The notes: generated by a model not told the origin, from the letters alone. DNA of 64,000 nt from Mucilaginibacter defluvii (GCF_039543225.1 NZ_BAABJI010000002.1:1612001-1676000), one strand, 5' to 3'; positions 17,041 to 26,688 are shown, counted from the stretch's first letter. A program made the numbers and translations.

Positions 17041-17048
17041 CAAATTTA
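17041..17048 (-). promoter_or_regulatory. -7 box of the DUF3050 gene
   Basis: TAAATTTG on the minus strand, perfect TAnnTTTG, 4 nt from the first ATG. Confidence 0.6.
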
Positions 17049-17156
17049 ACAGGTAAAATATTATTTATATGTCATTATTCGGAAGGACTATAAATTGGGA
17101 TATCAGCACAACATTTTTTGCACAGCGGTGTTGAAGAAGTATAAAATTTACACTTC

Positions 17157-17918
17157 ATGCTGACAGATATTTTACCGGCCGATGGTTCAGCGTTGTACAC
17201 TGAAACCAATATGCATAACCTGTTCCCTGAACCGTGGAACATGGTTTCATCAGCACTGTTTTTAATTCCGGGTATATATTGGCTCAATAAACTGGGCGGC
17301 TTTAACAAGCGTCACGCATTTCTAAGTATAGCCACCATGCTGATGTTAACCGGCTGTATAGGCAGCACGGTTTACCATGGCTTTAGGCAATGGCGTTTTT
17401 TTATGTATCTGGATTGGGTACCTATAGCGCTGCTTTGCATGCTGGCCAGCATGTACTTCATTATTAAAGTAACGGGTAAGTGGCAGTCGGCGGTAATTGC
17501 GCTGGTTGCTTTCGGCGCTGTTGAAGTTGGCTTACGCGAGCTTTATATGGTTTATGATAAGCATATCATGTTCAGTATAAACTATGGCGTAATGGTGATG
17601 ATGATTGTAGTACCATTGCTTATCCTGCTTATAAAAACCGGCTGGAAAAACGGCTCATTAGTAGTAGCCGCCTTTGCAAGTTTCGGCTTAGCCTTATTTT
17701 TCAGGATAATTGATACCGAAGCATTATTGCCGATGGGGACGCACTTTTTATGGCACACCTTCGGAGCTATAGCTACATCATTTATTTTCCTGTACATCTA
17801 TCGCCTCAATGGCTTTACATACATGAAGAAACGCCTTAAACACCTGCGGGAAGAAGCACGCATATTACCTATGTACAGTGACAGCGACGCGGCCGTTGAA
17901 GAGCGAACCGGTTCATAA
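17157..17918 (+). CDS. Ceramidase-like (CREST superfamily) integral membrane protein
   Basis: 253 residues, seven predicted membrane segments. Conserved features of alkaline ceramidase and other CREST hydrolases are present: LFPEPWNMVSSALF, a Ser/His pair in GSTVYHGFRQW, an Asp in YLDWVPIALL and the paired His of GTHFLWHTFGAIA. These would form a metal-dependent amidase site in the membrane. The family is known to cleave lipid amides, and sphingolipids occur in Sphingobacteriaceae. Substrate assignment here is inference. A strong terminator follows. Confidence 0.75.
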   Translation: MLTDILPADGSALYTETNMHNLFPEPWNMVSSALFLIPGIYWLNKLGGFNKRHAFLSIATMLMLTGCIGSTVYHGFRQWRFFMYLDWVPIALLCMLASMYFIIKVTGKWQSAVIALVAFGAVEVGLRELYMVYDKHIMFSINYGVMVMMIVVPLLILLIKTGWKNGSLVVAAFASFGLALFFRIIDTEALLPMGTHFLWHTFGAIATSFIFLYIYRLNGFTYMKKRLKHLREEARILPMYSDSDAAVEERTGS

Positions 17919-17947
17919 CATATCATTCCAAATAAAATTAATTTTGC

Positions 17948-17984
17948 AAAGCGATGGTATTAATACTATCGCTTTTTTATTTTT
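17948..17984 (+). terminator. Terminator after the ceramidase-like gene
   Basis: Stem AAAGCGATGGTATT / AATACTATCGCTTT (one G-T pair) followed by TTTTTTATTTTT. A perfect box TAATTTTG lies just upstream at 17939-17946, probably by chance. Confidence 0.85.
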
Positions 17985-17989
17985 AATGC

Positions 17990-18613
17990 ATGAAACCATT
18001 ATCACATTCTGTATTTATAACTATTGCAGCTTTACTAATGTCCTGCTCATCAGCTAACCGAGAAGATAAAAACGATGTTCAGCCTATTGTATCAGATGAT
18101 TATGAATCAGGACTTATAAGCAAAAGAGAATATCACTCTCCGATTGATAACATTTTTAAAGACGTTATTAAAAAGGACTCCGTTTTAAATAATCTTAGTA
18201 ATGAGATTAATGATTTCAACCAGGCAAAGATTGATAGCTTAAGAAACTATTTATTGTTCAACGAAGAGTCGGCTAACTACTATACTGCCGGTGCCGAAGC
18301 TACAAAAAACATCAAAGATTCGTTGTTGAAAAAAAGAATTTTACAGTTGCTTACGCTAAGCGAGCAGCGTTATCAAAAACGAACAAAGGCATTAAATGAA
18401 TCTGTATTAAACATTAAGAATAATGATACTACAATGCAGGACTATTATACAGCCTTAAAAATAGCAGCAACACTACCTGTGTTAGAGCGCTATCAGCGCA
18501 AAAACTTATCTAAATTTCAAAATGTTACACACCTGGATAGTGCAGCATCCGCATTGAAAAATAAAACCAAGGCTATAACAGAGGATCAAATTAAAAAGCT
18601 AAATAAAAATTAG
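17990..18613 (+). CDS. Unknown helical lipoprotein
   Basis: 207 residues. The signal peptide ends in lipobox LLMSC (Cys19), predicting a lipid-anchored envelope protein. The remainder is highly charged, rich in Lys, Asn, Glu and Ser, and largely helical with coiled-coil character (~50-200). I recognise no family. The coding sequence is visibly more A/T-rich than its neighbours (AAA, AAT and TTA codons dominate), which may mean recent acquisition or weak constraint. It ends 3 bp from the convergent fmt gene. Confidence 0.65.
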   Translation: MKPLSHSVFITIAALLMSCSSANREDKNDVQPIVSDDYESGLISKREYHSPIDNIFKDVIKKDSVLNNLSNEINDFNQAKIDSLRNYLLFNEESANYYTAGAEATKNIKDSLLKKRILQLLTLSEQRYQKRTKALNESVLNIKNNDTTMQDYYTALKIAATLPVLERYQRKNLSKFQNVTHLDSAASALKNKTKAITEDQIKKLNKN

Positions 18614-18616
18614 ACC

Positions 18617-19534
18617 CTAAAGCCTTACCCCTCTTAAAAACTCCTCGATACCCATACGCTTTTTACCTTCCAGTTGTACATCAGTAAGGCTGATAAAACC
18701 ATCGGGGGCGGCAAATTTAAGGCTGGTTTTATTATCGGTTAAAAAGCCGCCGGGTTGTATGCCGGGTTCGGTTTCCGTATATTCTGCATTGAATATTTTT
18801 AATATTTTACCGTTGAGCGTAGTATAAGCGGTTGGTACCGGACTAAGACCACGTATCAAATTGTATATTTTAAGCACCGGCTGCGTCCAGTCTATCGCGC
18901 CGAGTTCTTTGGTGAGTTTTGGCGCGTGCTGCAATTCCTCGCCGGTACTCAGCTGGTGCTGCGGGTGCTCGTGATAGCGGCCGCTTTCAATCGCCTTAAC
19001 CGTTTTCACCAACAATCCCGCGCCTTTGTTCATCAAACGATCATGTAGCTCGCCGGCAGTTTCCTGGCCTGTAAGGGTTATTTTTTCAGTGAATAAAACA
19101 TCACCGGTATCAATTTCGTGCTTTAAAAAAAAGGTAGTAACGCCGGTTTCTTTTTCACCGTTTATCAACACCCAGTTAATAGGCGCCGCACCACGGTATT
19201 GTGGTAGCAACGAGGCATGTAGGTTTATGGTTCCTTTTGGCGGCATGCTCCACACCACCTCAGGCAACATACGGAAGGCTACCACCACTTGCAAATCAGC
19301 TTTCAGCGCGCTAAGCTGTTCTAAAAATTCCGGACTTTTTAGCTTTTCGGGTTGTAATACCTTAATACCGTTGGCAACGGCATATTGCTTTACGGCACTC
19401 TCGCTTACCTTTTGCCCCCTGCCTGCAGGTTTATCGGGCGCGGTAACTACGGCTACTATATCGCAGCCTGAGGTTATCAAAGCGTCTAACGATGTCACGG
19501 CAAACTGGGGAGTGCCCATAAATACAATTCTCAT
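18617..19534 (-). CDS. fmt: Methionyl-tRNA formyltransferase
   Basis: 305 residues. N-terminal MRIVFMGTPQFAV, the formyl-transfer core INLHASLLPQYRGAAPINW (Asn and His catalytic), the conserved loop THEIDTG-like segment (FLKHEIDTGDVLF) and the C-terminal OB-like domain (GAIDWTQPVLKIYNLIRGLSP) are all present. It formylates initiator Met-tRNA in translation initiation. Monocistronic in appearance: the namZ gene lies 82 bp upstream. Confidence 0.96.
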   Translation of the reverse strand: MRIVFMGTPQFAVTSLDALITSGCDIVAVVTAPDKPAGRGQKVSESAVKQYAVANGIKVLQPEKLKSPEFLEQLSALKADLQVVVAFRMLPEVVWSMPPKGTINLHASLLPQYRGAAPINWVLINGEKETGVTTFFLKHEIDTGDVLFTEKITLTGQETAGELHDRLMNKGAGLLVKTVKAIESGRYHEHPQHQLSTGEELQHAPKLTKELGAIDWTQPVLKIYNLIRGLSPVPTAYTTLNGKILKIFNAEYTETEPGIQPGGFLTDNKTSLKFAAPDGFISLTDVQLEGKKRMGIEEFLRGVRL

Positions 19535-19616
19535 GGTATTTGTTTTTTAGATGTATTGCATAAAAATAAGCATCATGCCCGAAAAGTTTTACAACAAAAA
19601 TCAGTTTTATGCCATT

Positions 19617-20870
19617 TTACGGATATAAGAGATATTTACTACGTACCTGTTTAAACTTGCTTAAACCCGGCTCCCAGGTGGCTCTTATTTCGTCCTCAGT
19701 TTTTCCAGCCGCTATTTGTTGTTGCAGTACCTTGGTGCCTACCAGTTTTAAAAAATAGGCGTTAAAGAATTTAGTTTTATCCGGAAATGCCTTGTACATA
19801 TCTATCAGCCAATTCAGGTTCAGCTTGCCTGTTTTTTTAAACACCGATGCATTATAATTTCGCAGATCGATACCGTAGCAGGTATTGCCTTTTTGCGGTG
19901 GATTATCACTCACTCCCGGAATGCTTACCGGCGTAAACGAAAAATCAAACTTGCCTTTGAGCAACGGGTGGCCGGCTACCTGGAAAGGGAATGGCGTGCC
20001 TCTGCCCAAACTGAAGGTAGTACCCTCAAATAAACAGGTACTTGCGTATAGTAAAATGGATTGCTGCGTATTTAAGTTGGGCGATGGATGCACTGGCAAG
20101 GTATAATCCGACTGGTGGGTATAGCCTTCCATTTTTACAATCTTCAAATCGCATTGTACACCGTTGTTAAGCCATTTTTCACCGTTGATCATTTGGGCGT
20201 ACTCGGCCATCGTCATGCCATGGCTGATGGGTATCGGGTGCATCCCGACAAATGATTTATAGGCAGGCTCCATTATCGGCCCGTCAATAACAAAACCGTT
20301 GGGGTTTGGCCTGTCAAGCACCATCAGCGGAATATTATTCTCGGCGCAGGCCTCCATCAGGTAGTGCAGGGTTGATATGTATGTATAAAAGCGCGCGCCT
20401 ACGTCCTGTATATCAAATACCATTATGTTTATGCCTTTCAAGTCATCCGCTGTGGGCTTATAGTGCTTGCCATATAACGAAACAACGGGTAAGCCTGTAG
20501 ATGGATCTACCTCATCGCCTACCTTGGCGCCATTGGCCGCATTTCCCCTAAAGCCATGCTCAGGCCCGAATATCTTTTTAACGTTGATGCCCCTTTTCAG
20601 TAAACTATCAACGGTTAACTTGCCGTTTGTGCCAATTATCGATGTTTGATTGATCAGCATGCCCACATTTTTACCCTTAAGCTGGTCTATGTAGGCCTCA
20701 GTACGATCTGCGGCGGTAACGATCTTTGCGGGAGCGTCCTCTTTTTTAACGGCAACAGTATCAGCTTTGGCAGCCGGTTTTGAGCTTTCGGTTACCGGTT
20801 GGCCGCATGTTGTAGCTCCCAGCAGCATGCCCGTGGTAGCTAAGCGTAAAAATATAGTGGCAGTTATCAT
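19617..20870 (-). CDS. namZ: Exo-beta-N-acetylmuramidase NamZ-like lipoprotein (DUF1343)
   Basis: 417 residues. The N-terminus is a lipoprotein signal with a possible lipobox GATTC (Cys22), followed by a Ala/Lys/Asp linker to ~60. The DUF1343 domain fills the rest: NVGMLINQTSIIG, FGPEHGFRG, VVSLYGKHYKPT, MVFDIQDVGARFYTYISTL and DRPNPNGFVIDGP. Members of this family (NamZ, GH171) release terminal N-acetylmuramic acid from peptidoglycan fragments, fitting cell-wall recycling in the periplasm. It is divergent from the LolC/E-type permease. Confidence 0.85.
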   Translation of the reverse strand: MITATIFLRLATTGMLLGATTCGQPVTESSKPAAKADTVAVKKEDAPAKIVTAADRTEAYIDQLKGKNVGMLINQTSIIGTNGKLTVDSLLKRGINVKKIFGPEHGFRGNAANGAKVGDEVDPSTGLPVVSLYGKHYKPTADDLKGINIMVFDIQDVGARFYTYISTLHYLMEACAENNIPLMVLDRPNPNGFVIDGPIMEPAYKSFVGMHPIPISHGMTMAEYAQMINGEKWLNNGVQCDLKIVKMEGYTHQSDYTLPVHPSPNLNTQQSILLYASTCLFEGTTFSLGRGTPFPFQVAGHPLLKGKFDFSFTPVSIPGVSDNPPQKGNTCYGIDLRNYNASVFKKTGKLNLNWLIDMYKAFPDKTKFFNAYFLKLVGTKVLQQQIAAGKTEDEIRATWEPGLSKFKQVRSKYLLYP

Positions 20871-20955
20871 ATATATGTTTTTCTGTTGGTAATTTAAGTA
20901 AACGTTTTTTAGCGGTAAAACCGCATATTTGCGAAGTTACAAAAATCATACTGCT

Positions 20956-22176
20956 TTGAATTTTTCGTCGTTTATTGCCGGCCGTATTACCTTTAAATCA
21001 AAACGTACGTTCTCAAAACTGATCGTTCGGATTGCCGTGGTAGGCATTATGCTGGGCCTTGGCGTAATGATACTCTCCATTGCCATTGTAAAAGGCTTTA
21101 AGCAGGAGATACGCGAAAAAATCCGCGGCTTTGCCGGGGATATGCAGGTAGTTAAGTTCGACCTGAACAACTCGTACGAAAATTCGCCCTTTGTAAAGGA
21201 TGATCACTTTGTTAAGCAAGTGTTACAGGATAAACAAATCGTCAGCATTAAACCGTTTGCCACCAAACCGGCCATTATAAAGGCGAATGATGAGATTGAG
21301 GGAATAGTGCTGAAGGGCGTTGATAAAACGTATGACTGGAAAGTATTTGCCAAAACTCTACTGGAGGGTAAATACATTGATTTTAGCGACTCGACTAAGG
21401 CAAACGAGCAGGTAATGATATCGCGCCATACGGCCGACAGGCTTAAGCTTAAGGCCGGCGATGATATACTGATGTATTTTGTACAGGAGCCGCTACGCAA
21501 GCGCAAGCTAACCATAAGCGGTATTTACAGCTCAGGCGTTGACGAGGTTGATAAAACTTTTGTGATAGGCAGCCTGCCGCTCATTCAGCGTTTAAACAAC
21601 TGGGAAGCTAATGAAATTGGCGGTTATGAAGTTCGTGTAGCGGATTTTGATAAGCTGAGCCAGGCCGACACTTACATGGATACGGTAATACCTGTTCGCC
21701 TTAAATCATATACCATACAGCAAAACTATCCTACTATATTCGAGTGGCTGCAGTTGCTTGATGTTAATGCCCGTGTGATGCTAATACTGATGCTGATCGT
21801 AGCTGTTATCAATATGATCTCGGCTTTGCTGATCATGATCCTGGAGCGAACCTCGATGATTGGTATGCTAAAAGCGCTGGGGGCGACAAACTGGCGCATA
21901 CAAAAAATATTCTTGTACAACGCGTTTTACCTCATTGGCCTTGGGTTGATATTAGGAAATTTATTTGGCGTTGGTTTAGGCCTCTTTCAACATCAAACCC
22001 ATTTTTTTAAATTAGATCCTGCATCCTATTACATGGCCTTCGTACCCGTGCAAATAAACTGGCTCGATGTAGTTTTACTTAACGCCGGTACGCTGGTGGT
22101 TTGTTTATTGGTATTGCTTATACCATCAGCCCTGGTTAGCAAGATATTACCGGTTAAGGCTATCCGCTTTAAATAG
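20956..22176 (+). CDS. LolC/LolE-type lipoprotein-releasing ABC permease (FtsX family)
   Basis: 406 residues if started at TTG 20956 (LNFSSFIAGRITF), which gives the usual Bacteroidota N-terminus. The TTG at 20929 lies inside a -7-like box (CATATTTG) and is unlikely. One membrane helix (~28-50) precedes a large periplasmic MacB-like domain (~50-265) and three C-terminal helices with the FtsX signature MIGMLKALGATNWRIQKIFL. It acts with LolD and a partner permease to extract outer-membrane lipoproteins. The ATPase gene is not in the window. Confidence 0.88.
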   Translation: MNFSSFIAGRITFKSKRTFSKLIVRIAVVGIMLGLGVMILSIAIVKGFKQEIREKIRGFAGDMQVVKFDLNNSYENSPFVKDDHFVKQVLQDKQIVSIKPFATKPAIIKANDEIEGIVLKGVDKTYDWKVFAKTLLEGKYIDFSDSTKANEQVMISRHTADRLKLKAGDDILMYFVQEPLRKRKLTISGIYSSGVDEVDKTFVIGSLPLIQRLNNWEANEIGGYEVRVADFDKLSQADTYMDTVIPVRLKSYTIQQNYPTIFEWLQLLDVNARVMLILMLIVAVINMISALLIMILERTSMIGMLKALGATNWRIQKIFLYNAFYLIGLGLILGNLFGVGLGLFQHQTHFFKLDPASYYMAFVPVQINWLDVVLLNAGTLVVCLLVLLIPSALVSKILPVKAIRFK

Positions 22177-22184
22177 GTAAAAGG

Positions 22185-23018
22185 CTAAAGTTTATTCAGT
22201 TCGTCAAGCAAACCTTTGCTCAGGCGGTTAAAATAGCGCTTTACACCAAAACCCATAACCGACTGTATGCCACGTGCGGCGTTGGTTAAAAAAACCTCAT
22301 CGGCTTCGTATAAAATCTCAGGGTTTATCTGCGCCTCGGTAACGCCGATATTGTTTGCCTTAGCCACATTGATAATTACCTGACGCATTACCCCTTCAAC
22401 ACATCCTTCGCTTAAAGCAGGTGTGTACAAATGGTTGTTATACCAAATGAAGATATTAGAGCTGCTGGCTTCGCAGAGATAACCATTTTGGTTGAGCAAA
22501 AACACATCATCCAAACGGTTTTGCTCCTTATAAATACCCGCCATAACGTATATCAGCGAGTTACAGGTTTTTATGCCGGACAAGTAATTTGAAGGCTTGG
22601 GCAGCTCAGTAAATACATCCATAATAAGGCCCTTCTCGTTTAAAAAATAACGGGGCTCATCCATAGGCTGTAACTCAAGGCTGTAACCCATTTTATTTTG
22701 CGAGGGTGTATATAAACCATCCGCATCGCGATAAACGGTTAACCTTAAACGCGCATGCTTGGCCTTATTGCGAGTGGCCAGTTCTTCGGCTTTAGTTTTC
22801 AGGAACCAGGCATCGGTTTGCGAGTAGCCGTCAATCTTAAGCGCCTTCATACCGCGCTGCAAGCGGTCGGCATGCAGATCGGTAAATTTGAGTTTACCCT
22901 TCATCATGCGCATACTCTCAAACAAACCATCCCCGTAACGGTAGCCACGGTTGGCAGTAGTTAGCAATTTGGAGTCGGCAGGTACAATTTCGCCATTAAA
23001 ATTGATATACAAAGGCAT
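22185..23018 (-). CDS. Class IV aminotransferase (PabC / branched-chain type)
   Basis: 277 residues of fold-type IV PLP enzymes. RYGDGLFESMR lies near the N-terminus, the PLP lysine is in YLSGIKTCNSLIYVMA, and the phosphate-binding segment is GYLCEASSSNIFIW. The length fits aminodeoxychorismate lyase or a D-amino-acid/branched-chain aminotransferase. pabB, 11 kb away, has no adjacent lyase, so a PabC role in folate synthesis is plausible but unproven. The RluD-type gene lies 71 bp upstream on the same strand. Confidence 0.8.
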   Translation of the reverse strand: MPLYINFNGEIVPADSKLLTTANRGYRYGDGLFESMRMMKGKLKFTDLHADRLQRGMKALKIDGYSQTDAWFLKTKAEELATRNKAKHARLRLTVYRDADGLYTPSQNKMGYSLELQPMDEPRYFLNEKGLIMDVFTELPKPSNYLSGIKTCNSLIYVMAGIYKEQNRLDDVFLLNQNGYLCEASSSNIFIWYNNHLYTPALSEGCVEGVMRQVIINVAKANNIGVTEAQINPEILYEADEVFLTNAARGIQSVMGFGVKRYFNRLSKGLLDELNKL

Positions 23019-23089
23019 GCCTGTAGGTAAACTATTTAATGTTAAGATGTGATTTTAGACAACTCCTGCCCTATATTGTTTCAGTTCGA

Positions 23090-24133
23090 TTAGTCCTGAT
23101 TTTGGTTATTAGTGTTGGCATACTTGCGCCATTTTTGCAAAACCGACTCAAAATCAGTAGGCAAAGCGGCCTCAAACCCTACATATTTTTTTTGTGTTGG
23201 ATGCTTAAATCCCAATGTTTGGGCATGCAGGGCTTGCCGCGGCATCATCTCAAAGCAGTTCTCAACAAACTGCTTGTATTTGGTAAAAACAGTACCTTTT
23301 AAAATTTTATCGCCGCCATAGGTAGCATCACTAAAGAGTGGGTGTCCTATGTGTTTCATGTGCGCGCGTATCTGGTGCGTGCGGCCGGTTTCCAGCTGGC
23401 ATTCAATCAGTGTAACATAACCTAAACGCTCTAATACGCGGTAATGCGTAACAGACCATTTACCTTTCTCTTCTGTATCATAAACATCCATCACCCGCCT
23501 GTCGCTATGGCTGCGGCCTATGTAGCCCGTAACTGTGCCATCCTCGGCAATATCTCCCCATACCAAGGCAATATATTTACGGGTAATAGTATGATCAAAA
23601 AACTGTTTGGCCAGGTAATTCATTGACCGCTCGTTCTTACTGATCACAAGCAAACCCGACGTATCCTTATCAATACGGTGGATCAATCCGGGGCGGCCAT
23701 CATTGCCCGGCATAGTTGGCAATTGCTGAAAGTGGTGTACCAGCGCGTTAACCAGCGTACCGGTGTAGTTATTATATCCGGGGTGCACTACCATACCGGG
23801 TTCTTTGTTTACAATCAGCACATCATCATCCTCGTAAACGATGTTGATCGGTAAATCTTCCGGGTAAACCTCGGTATCGCGCGGCGGATGCGGCAGCACA
23901 ACAGATATTACATCAAGCGGCTTTACTTTATAGCTCGATTTTATGGCTTTATCATTAACCAGCACATTACCCAGATCGATAGCGTTTTGTATGCGGTTAC
24001 GGGATGCGTTCTCTACCCTGTGCATCAAAAACTTATCAATACGCAATAGCGATTGACCCTTGTCAACCACAATGCGCAGGTGTTCGTACAAATCCTGCTC
24101 TTCTTGTTCTATCAGTTCTATATCCTCGGCCAT
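23090..24133 (-). CDS. rluD: Ribosomal large-subunit pseudouridine synthase, RluD type
   Basis: 347 residues from ATG 24133. An S4 RNA-binding domain (LRIDKFLMHRVENASRNRIQNAID) precedes the RluA-family catalytic core with the Asp motif GLIHRIDKDTSGLLVISKN and the late motif TGRTHQIRAHMKHIGHPL. It isomerises uridines in 23S rRNA. The open frame extends to 24199, but the box TACTTTTG ends 5 nt before ATG 24133, which supports the shorter start and a nearly leaderless mRNA. Confidence 0.92.
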   Translation of the reverse strand: MAEDIELIEQEEQDLYEHLRIVVDKGQSLLRIDKFLMHRVENASRNRIQNAIDLGNVLVNDKAIKSSYKVKPLDVISVVLPHPPRDTEVYPEDLPINIVYEDDDVLIVNKEPGMVVHPGYNNYTGTLVNALVHHFQQLPTMPGNDGRPGLIHRIDKDTSGLLVISKNERSMNYLAKQFFDHTITRKYIALVWGDIAEDGTVTGYIGRSHSDRRVMDVYDTEEKGKWSVTHYRVLERLGYVTLIECQLETGRTHQIRAHMKHIGHPLFSDATYGGDKILKGTVFTKYKQFVENCFEMMPRQALHAQTLGFKHPTQKKYVGFEAALPTDFESVLQKWRKYANTNNQNQD

Positions 24134-24138
24134 TGGCG

Positions 24139-24146
24139 CAAAAGTA
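24139..24146 (-). promoter_or_regulatory. -7 box of the rluD-like gene
   Basis: TACTTTTG on the minus strand, perfect TAnnTTTG, 5 nt before the ATG. Confidence 0.6.
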
Positions 24147-24276
24147 ACCGTTTTTAACCAATTTGTTACGCATTCAATTTTTTGTTGACCTAAGCTCAAA
24201 GATTACAACGCGGTTAAATCAGGTTTACTAATTGTATGTGTAATATTGTAACCCGGTTCAATACGCATTACAATTT

Positions 24277-25158
24277 ATGGATTTGGAGATATTTAGTCCG
24301 TTAGAGCAAATAAACCTGCCTTTATTTACAGCGCATGGCGTACAGGTGTATATCAAGCGCGACGACCTGATCCATCCGCTGATATCAGGCAATAAATGGC
24401 GCAAGCTCAAATATCTGTTAAAAAAGGCAGAGGCCGAAGGCAAGAGACACCTGGTTACTTTTGGCGGAGCCTACTCCAACCACCTGCTGGCTACAGCCGC
24501 AGCAGCCGCTAAGTTCGGCTTAAAAGCTACCGGGTTTGTGCGGGGCGAGGAAGTGCAGAACAATACGCTGTTTCTATGCCGTTTACATGGTATGCAACTT
24601 ATATTTACCAACCGTGAAAGCTATCGTGACAAGGCCACGCTGTTTGATTTACACTTTGCCGAAGACAGTGATGCGTTTTTTATTGACGAAGGCGGCGCCT
24701 CCCCTGAGGCCGCATTAGGATGCACCGAACTGGTTGATGAACTACCGTTTGCGTTCGACCATATATTTTGCGCCTGCGGAACCGGAACCACAGCAGCGGG
24801 TATAATCAACGGGTTACATAAAAATCAGCTAAATACCGAATTTCATGCCATACCCGCATTGAAGAACGGAGCTTTTTTAAGGGATGAAATTGATCAATAT
24901 CTTGTCCAACCGCACCCCTATCAATTGCATACGCAATATCATTTTGGCGGCTACGCCAAAACCACACCGGAGCTGATTGACTTTATCAAAATGTTTACCG
25001 CCTCAACCGGTGTTTTGATTGAGCCGGTGTATACCGGCAAGATGCTATACGCTTTATTTGACATGATAAAGCGCGGCGAGTTTGCCACGGGCAGCCGTAT
25101 ACTTGTGGTACACACCGGCGGCATAATGGGTCTTTTTGGCATGGCCGATAAATTTTAA
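24277..25158 (+). CDS. PLP-dependent ACC deaminase / D-cysteine desulfhydrase family protein
   Basis: 293 residues, fold-type II PLP enzyme. PLP lysine in LISGNKWRKLKYLLK, substrate-loop FGGAYSNHLLATAAAA, and Gly-rich phosphate site ACGTGTTAAGI. The family includes 1-aminocyclopropane-1-carboxylate deaminase and D-cysteine desulfhydrase. Residues that separate the two cannot be judged safely by eye, and D-cysteine desulfhydrase is the commoner activity. It stands alone upstream of lat. Confidence 0.88.
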   Translation: MDLEIFSPLEQINLPLFTAHGVQVYIKRDDLIHPLISGNKWRKLKYLLKKAEAEGKRHLVTFGGAYSNHLLATAAAAAKFGLKATGFVRGEEVQNNTLFLCRLHGMQLIFTNRESYRDKATLFDLHFAEDSDAFFIDEGGASPEAALGCTELVDELPFAFDHIFCACGTGTTAAGIINGLHKNQLNTEFHAIPALKNGAFLRDEIDQYLVQPHPYQLHTQYHFGGYAKTTPELIDFIKMFTASTGVLIEPVYTGKMLYALFDMIKRGEFATGSRILVVHTGGIMGLFGMADKF

Positions 25159-25271
25159 ACCCGTAAACCAAATCACCATCCGGTACAAAATACAGGTTTA
25201 AACATTTTAAACTTACTTTTAATGCATCGGGTTCAAAAACCGCTTGAATTTAATTATTTAGGCGTTTTTAG

Positions 25272-25279
25272 TATGTTTG
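25272..25279 (+). promoter_or_regulatory. -7 box of lat
   Basis: TATGTTTG, perfect TAnnTTTG, 19 nt before the lat ATG. A TTG lies 25 nt upstream (25244-25246), a slightly long spacer. Confidence 0.55.
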
Positions 25280-25298
25280 TTTATAAACCTATTTAGTT

Positions 25299-26630
25299 AT
25301 GTACCATTTAAATGTAGCCCCTAAAAACGTGCACAACGTTTTGGCCAAACATATTTTAGCCGACGGATTTGACCTTACTTTCGATATGGAAAAAAGTAAG
25401 GGTGTTTACATTTTCGATTCAAAAAATCAACGTACCCTGCTCGACTTTTTTTCGTGCTTCGCGTCCATCCCCCTGGGGTACAACCACCCTAAAATGCTCA
25501 ACGACGAGGAGTTTAAAAAAAACCTGCTTTTAGCGGCACTCATCAACCCGTCAAACTCTGATATATATACCGAACAATATGCGCAGTTTGTAGAGACCTT
25601 TGCTCGCGTTGGCATACCTGATTACCTGCCGCATGCATTTTTTATATCGGGCGGCGCGCTGGCCATTGAAAACGCGCTGAAAGTGGCTATGGACTGGAAA
25701 GTGCAGAAGAACTTTGCCAAGGGGTACACGCAGGAGAAAGGCCACAAGGTTTTGCATTTTGAACATGCTTTTCATGGCCGTTCCGGTTATACCCTGAGCT
25801 TAACCAATACGCAGGCAGTAAAAACCAAATGGTTTGCCAAGTTTGATTGGCCGCGGGTATCGTTCCCGTATGTGGAATACCCGCTAACCGATGCTAATTA
25901 TGATGCCTTGCTTAAACGCGAGGCCGCTTCGATGGAACAGATAAAAAAAGCATTCGCGGATAATAAGGATGATATTTGCGCTATTATAGTTGAGCCTGTG
26001 CAAGCCGAAGGAGGCGACAACCACATGCGCAAGGAATTTGCCGGGCAACTGCGGCAACTGGCCAACGAGCATGAGGCTTTATTGATATATGACGAAGTAC
26101 AAACCGGTGTAGGCCTGAGCGGAAAATTCTGGTGCCACGAACACTTCGGCGAAAACGCCCGCCCTGATATAATTGCCTTTGGTAAAAAAATGCAGGTATG
26201 CGGCATACTGGCCGGTAAACGCGTTGACGAGGTAGAACATAATACTTTTAATACATCATCACGCCTGAATTCCACATGGGGCGGCAGCCTTACTGACATG
26301 GTGCGCGCCTCAAAAATATTGGATATCATTGCCGAAGATGATCTTTGTAACCAAGCGGCGCAAATGGGCAGTTATCTGCAAACCAAGCTGACAGAAATAG
26401 CCGGTAAAAGGAGCGTTATCAGTAACATCCGGGGTAAAGGTTTGTTATCGGCATTTGATTTTCCGGATCAGGAAACGCGTAACAATTTTTTACAGGAAGG
26501 CCTTAACCGGGATGTGATGTTTTTAGGCTGCGGCGAGCGTACCATCCGCTTCAGGCCATCACTGATTATACAGCAAGCCGACATTGATAAAGGGCTGAAC
26601 GTGCTCGACGAAATATGCGGTGTATTATAA
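25299..26630 (+). CDS. lat: L-lysine 6-transaminase
   Basis: 443 residues, class III aminotransferase of the LAT type. N-terminal MYHLNVAPKNVHNVLAKHIL and LLDFFSCFASIPLGYNHPK, PLP-binding region LLIYDEVQTGVGLSG, and the Schiff-base lysine in IIAFGKKMQVCGILAG. It transfers the epsilon-amino group of lysine to 2-oxoglutarate, starting lysine degradation via aminoadipate semialdehyde. A clear terminator follows, so it is monocistronic. Confidence 0.92.
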   Translation: MYHLNVAPKNVHNVLAKHILADGFDLTFDMEKSKGVYIFDSKNQRTLLDFFSCFASIPLGYNHPKMLNDEEFKKNLLLAALINPSNSDIYTEQYAQFVETFARVGIPDYLPHAFFISGGALAIENALKVAMDWKVQKNFAKGYTQEKGHKVLHFEHAFHGRSGYTLSLTNTQAVKTKWFAKFDWPRVSFPYVEYPLTDANYDALLKREAASMEQIKKAFADNKDDICAIIVEPVQAEGGDNHMRKEFAGQLRQLANEHEALLIYDEVQTGVGLSGKFWCHEHFGENARPDIIAFGKKMQVCGILAGKRVDEVEHNTFNTSSRLNSTWGGSLTDMVRASKILDIIAEDDLCNQAAQMGSYLQTKLTEIAGKRSVISNIRGKGLLSAFDFPDQETRNNFLQEGLNRDVMFLGCGERTIRFRPSLIIQQADIDKGLNVLDEICGVL

Positions 26631-26655
26631 CGAAAGTGTAATAATATTGCTACAA

Positions 26656-26688
26656 GCGCCTTTTTGACATCAAAAGGGCGTTTTTTTT
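26656..26688 (+). terminator. Terminator of lat
   Basis: Stem CGCCTTTTTGA / TCAAAAGGGCG (one G-T pair, CA loop) followed by eight T. Confidence 0.9.

Noticed and set aside
17939..17946. Box TAATTTTG as the promoter of the lipoprotein gene at 17990
   Set aside because: A transcript from it would begin at the terminator hairpin at 17948 and end before the gene; the match probably arises by chance in A/T-rich sequence.
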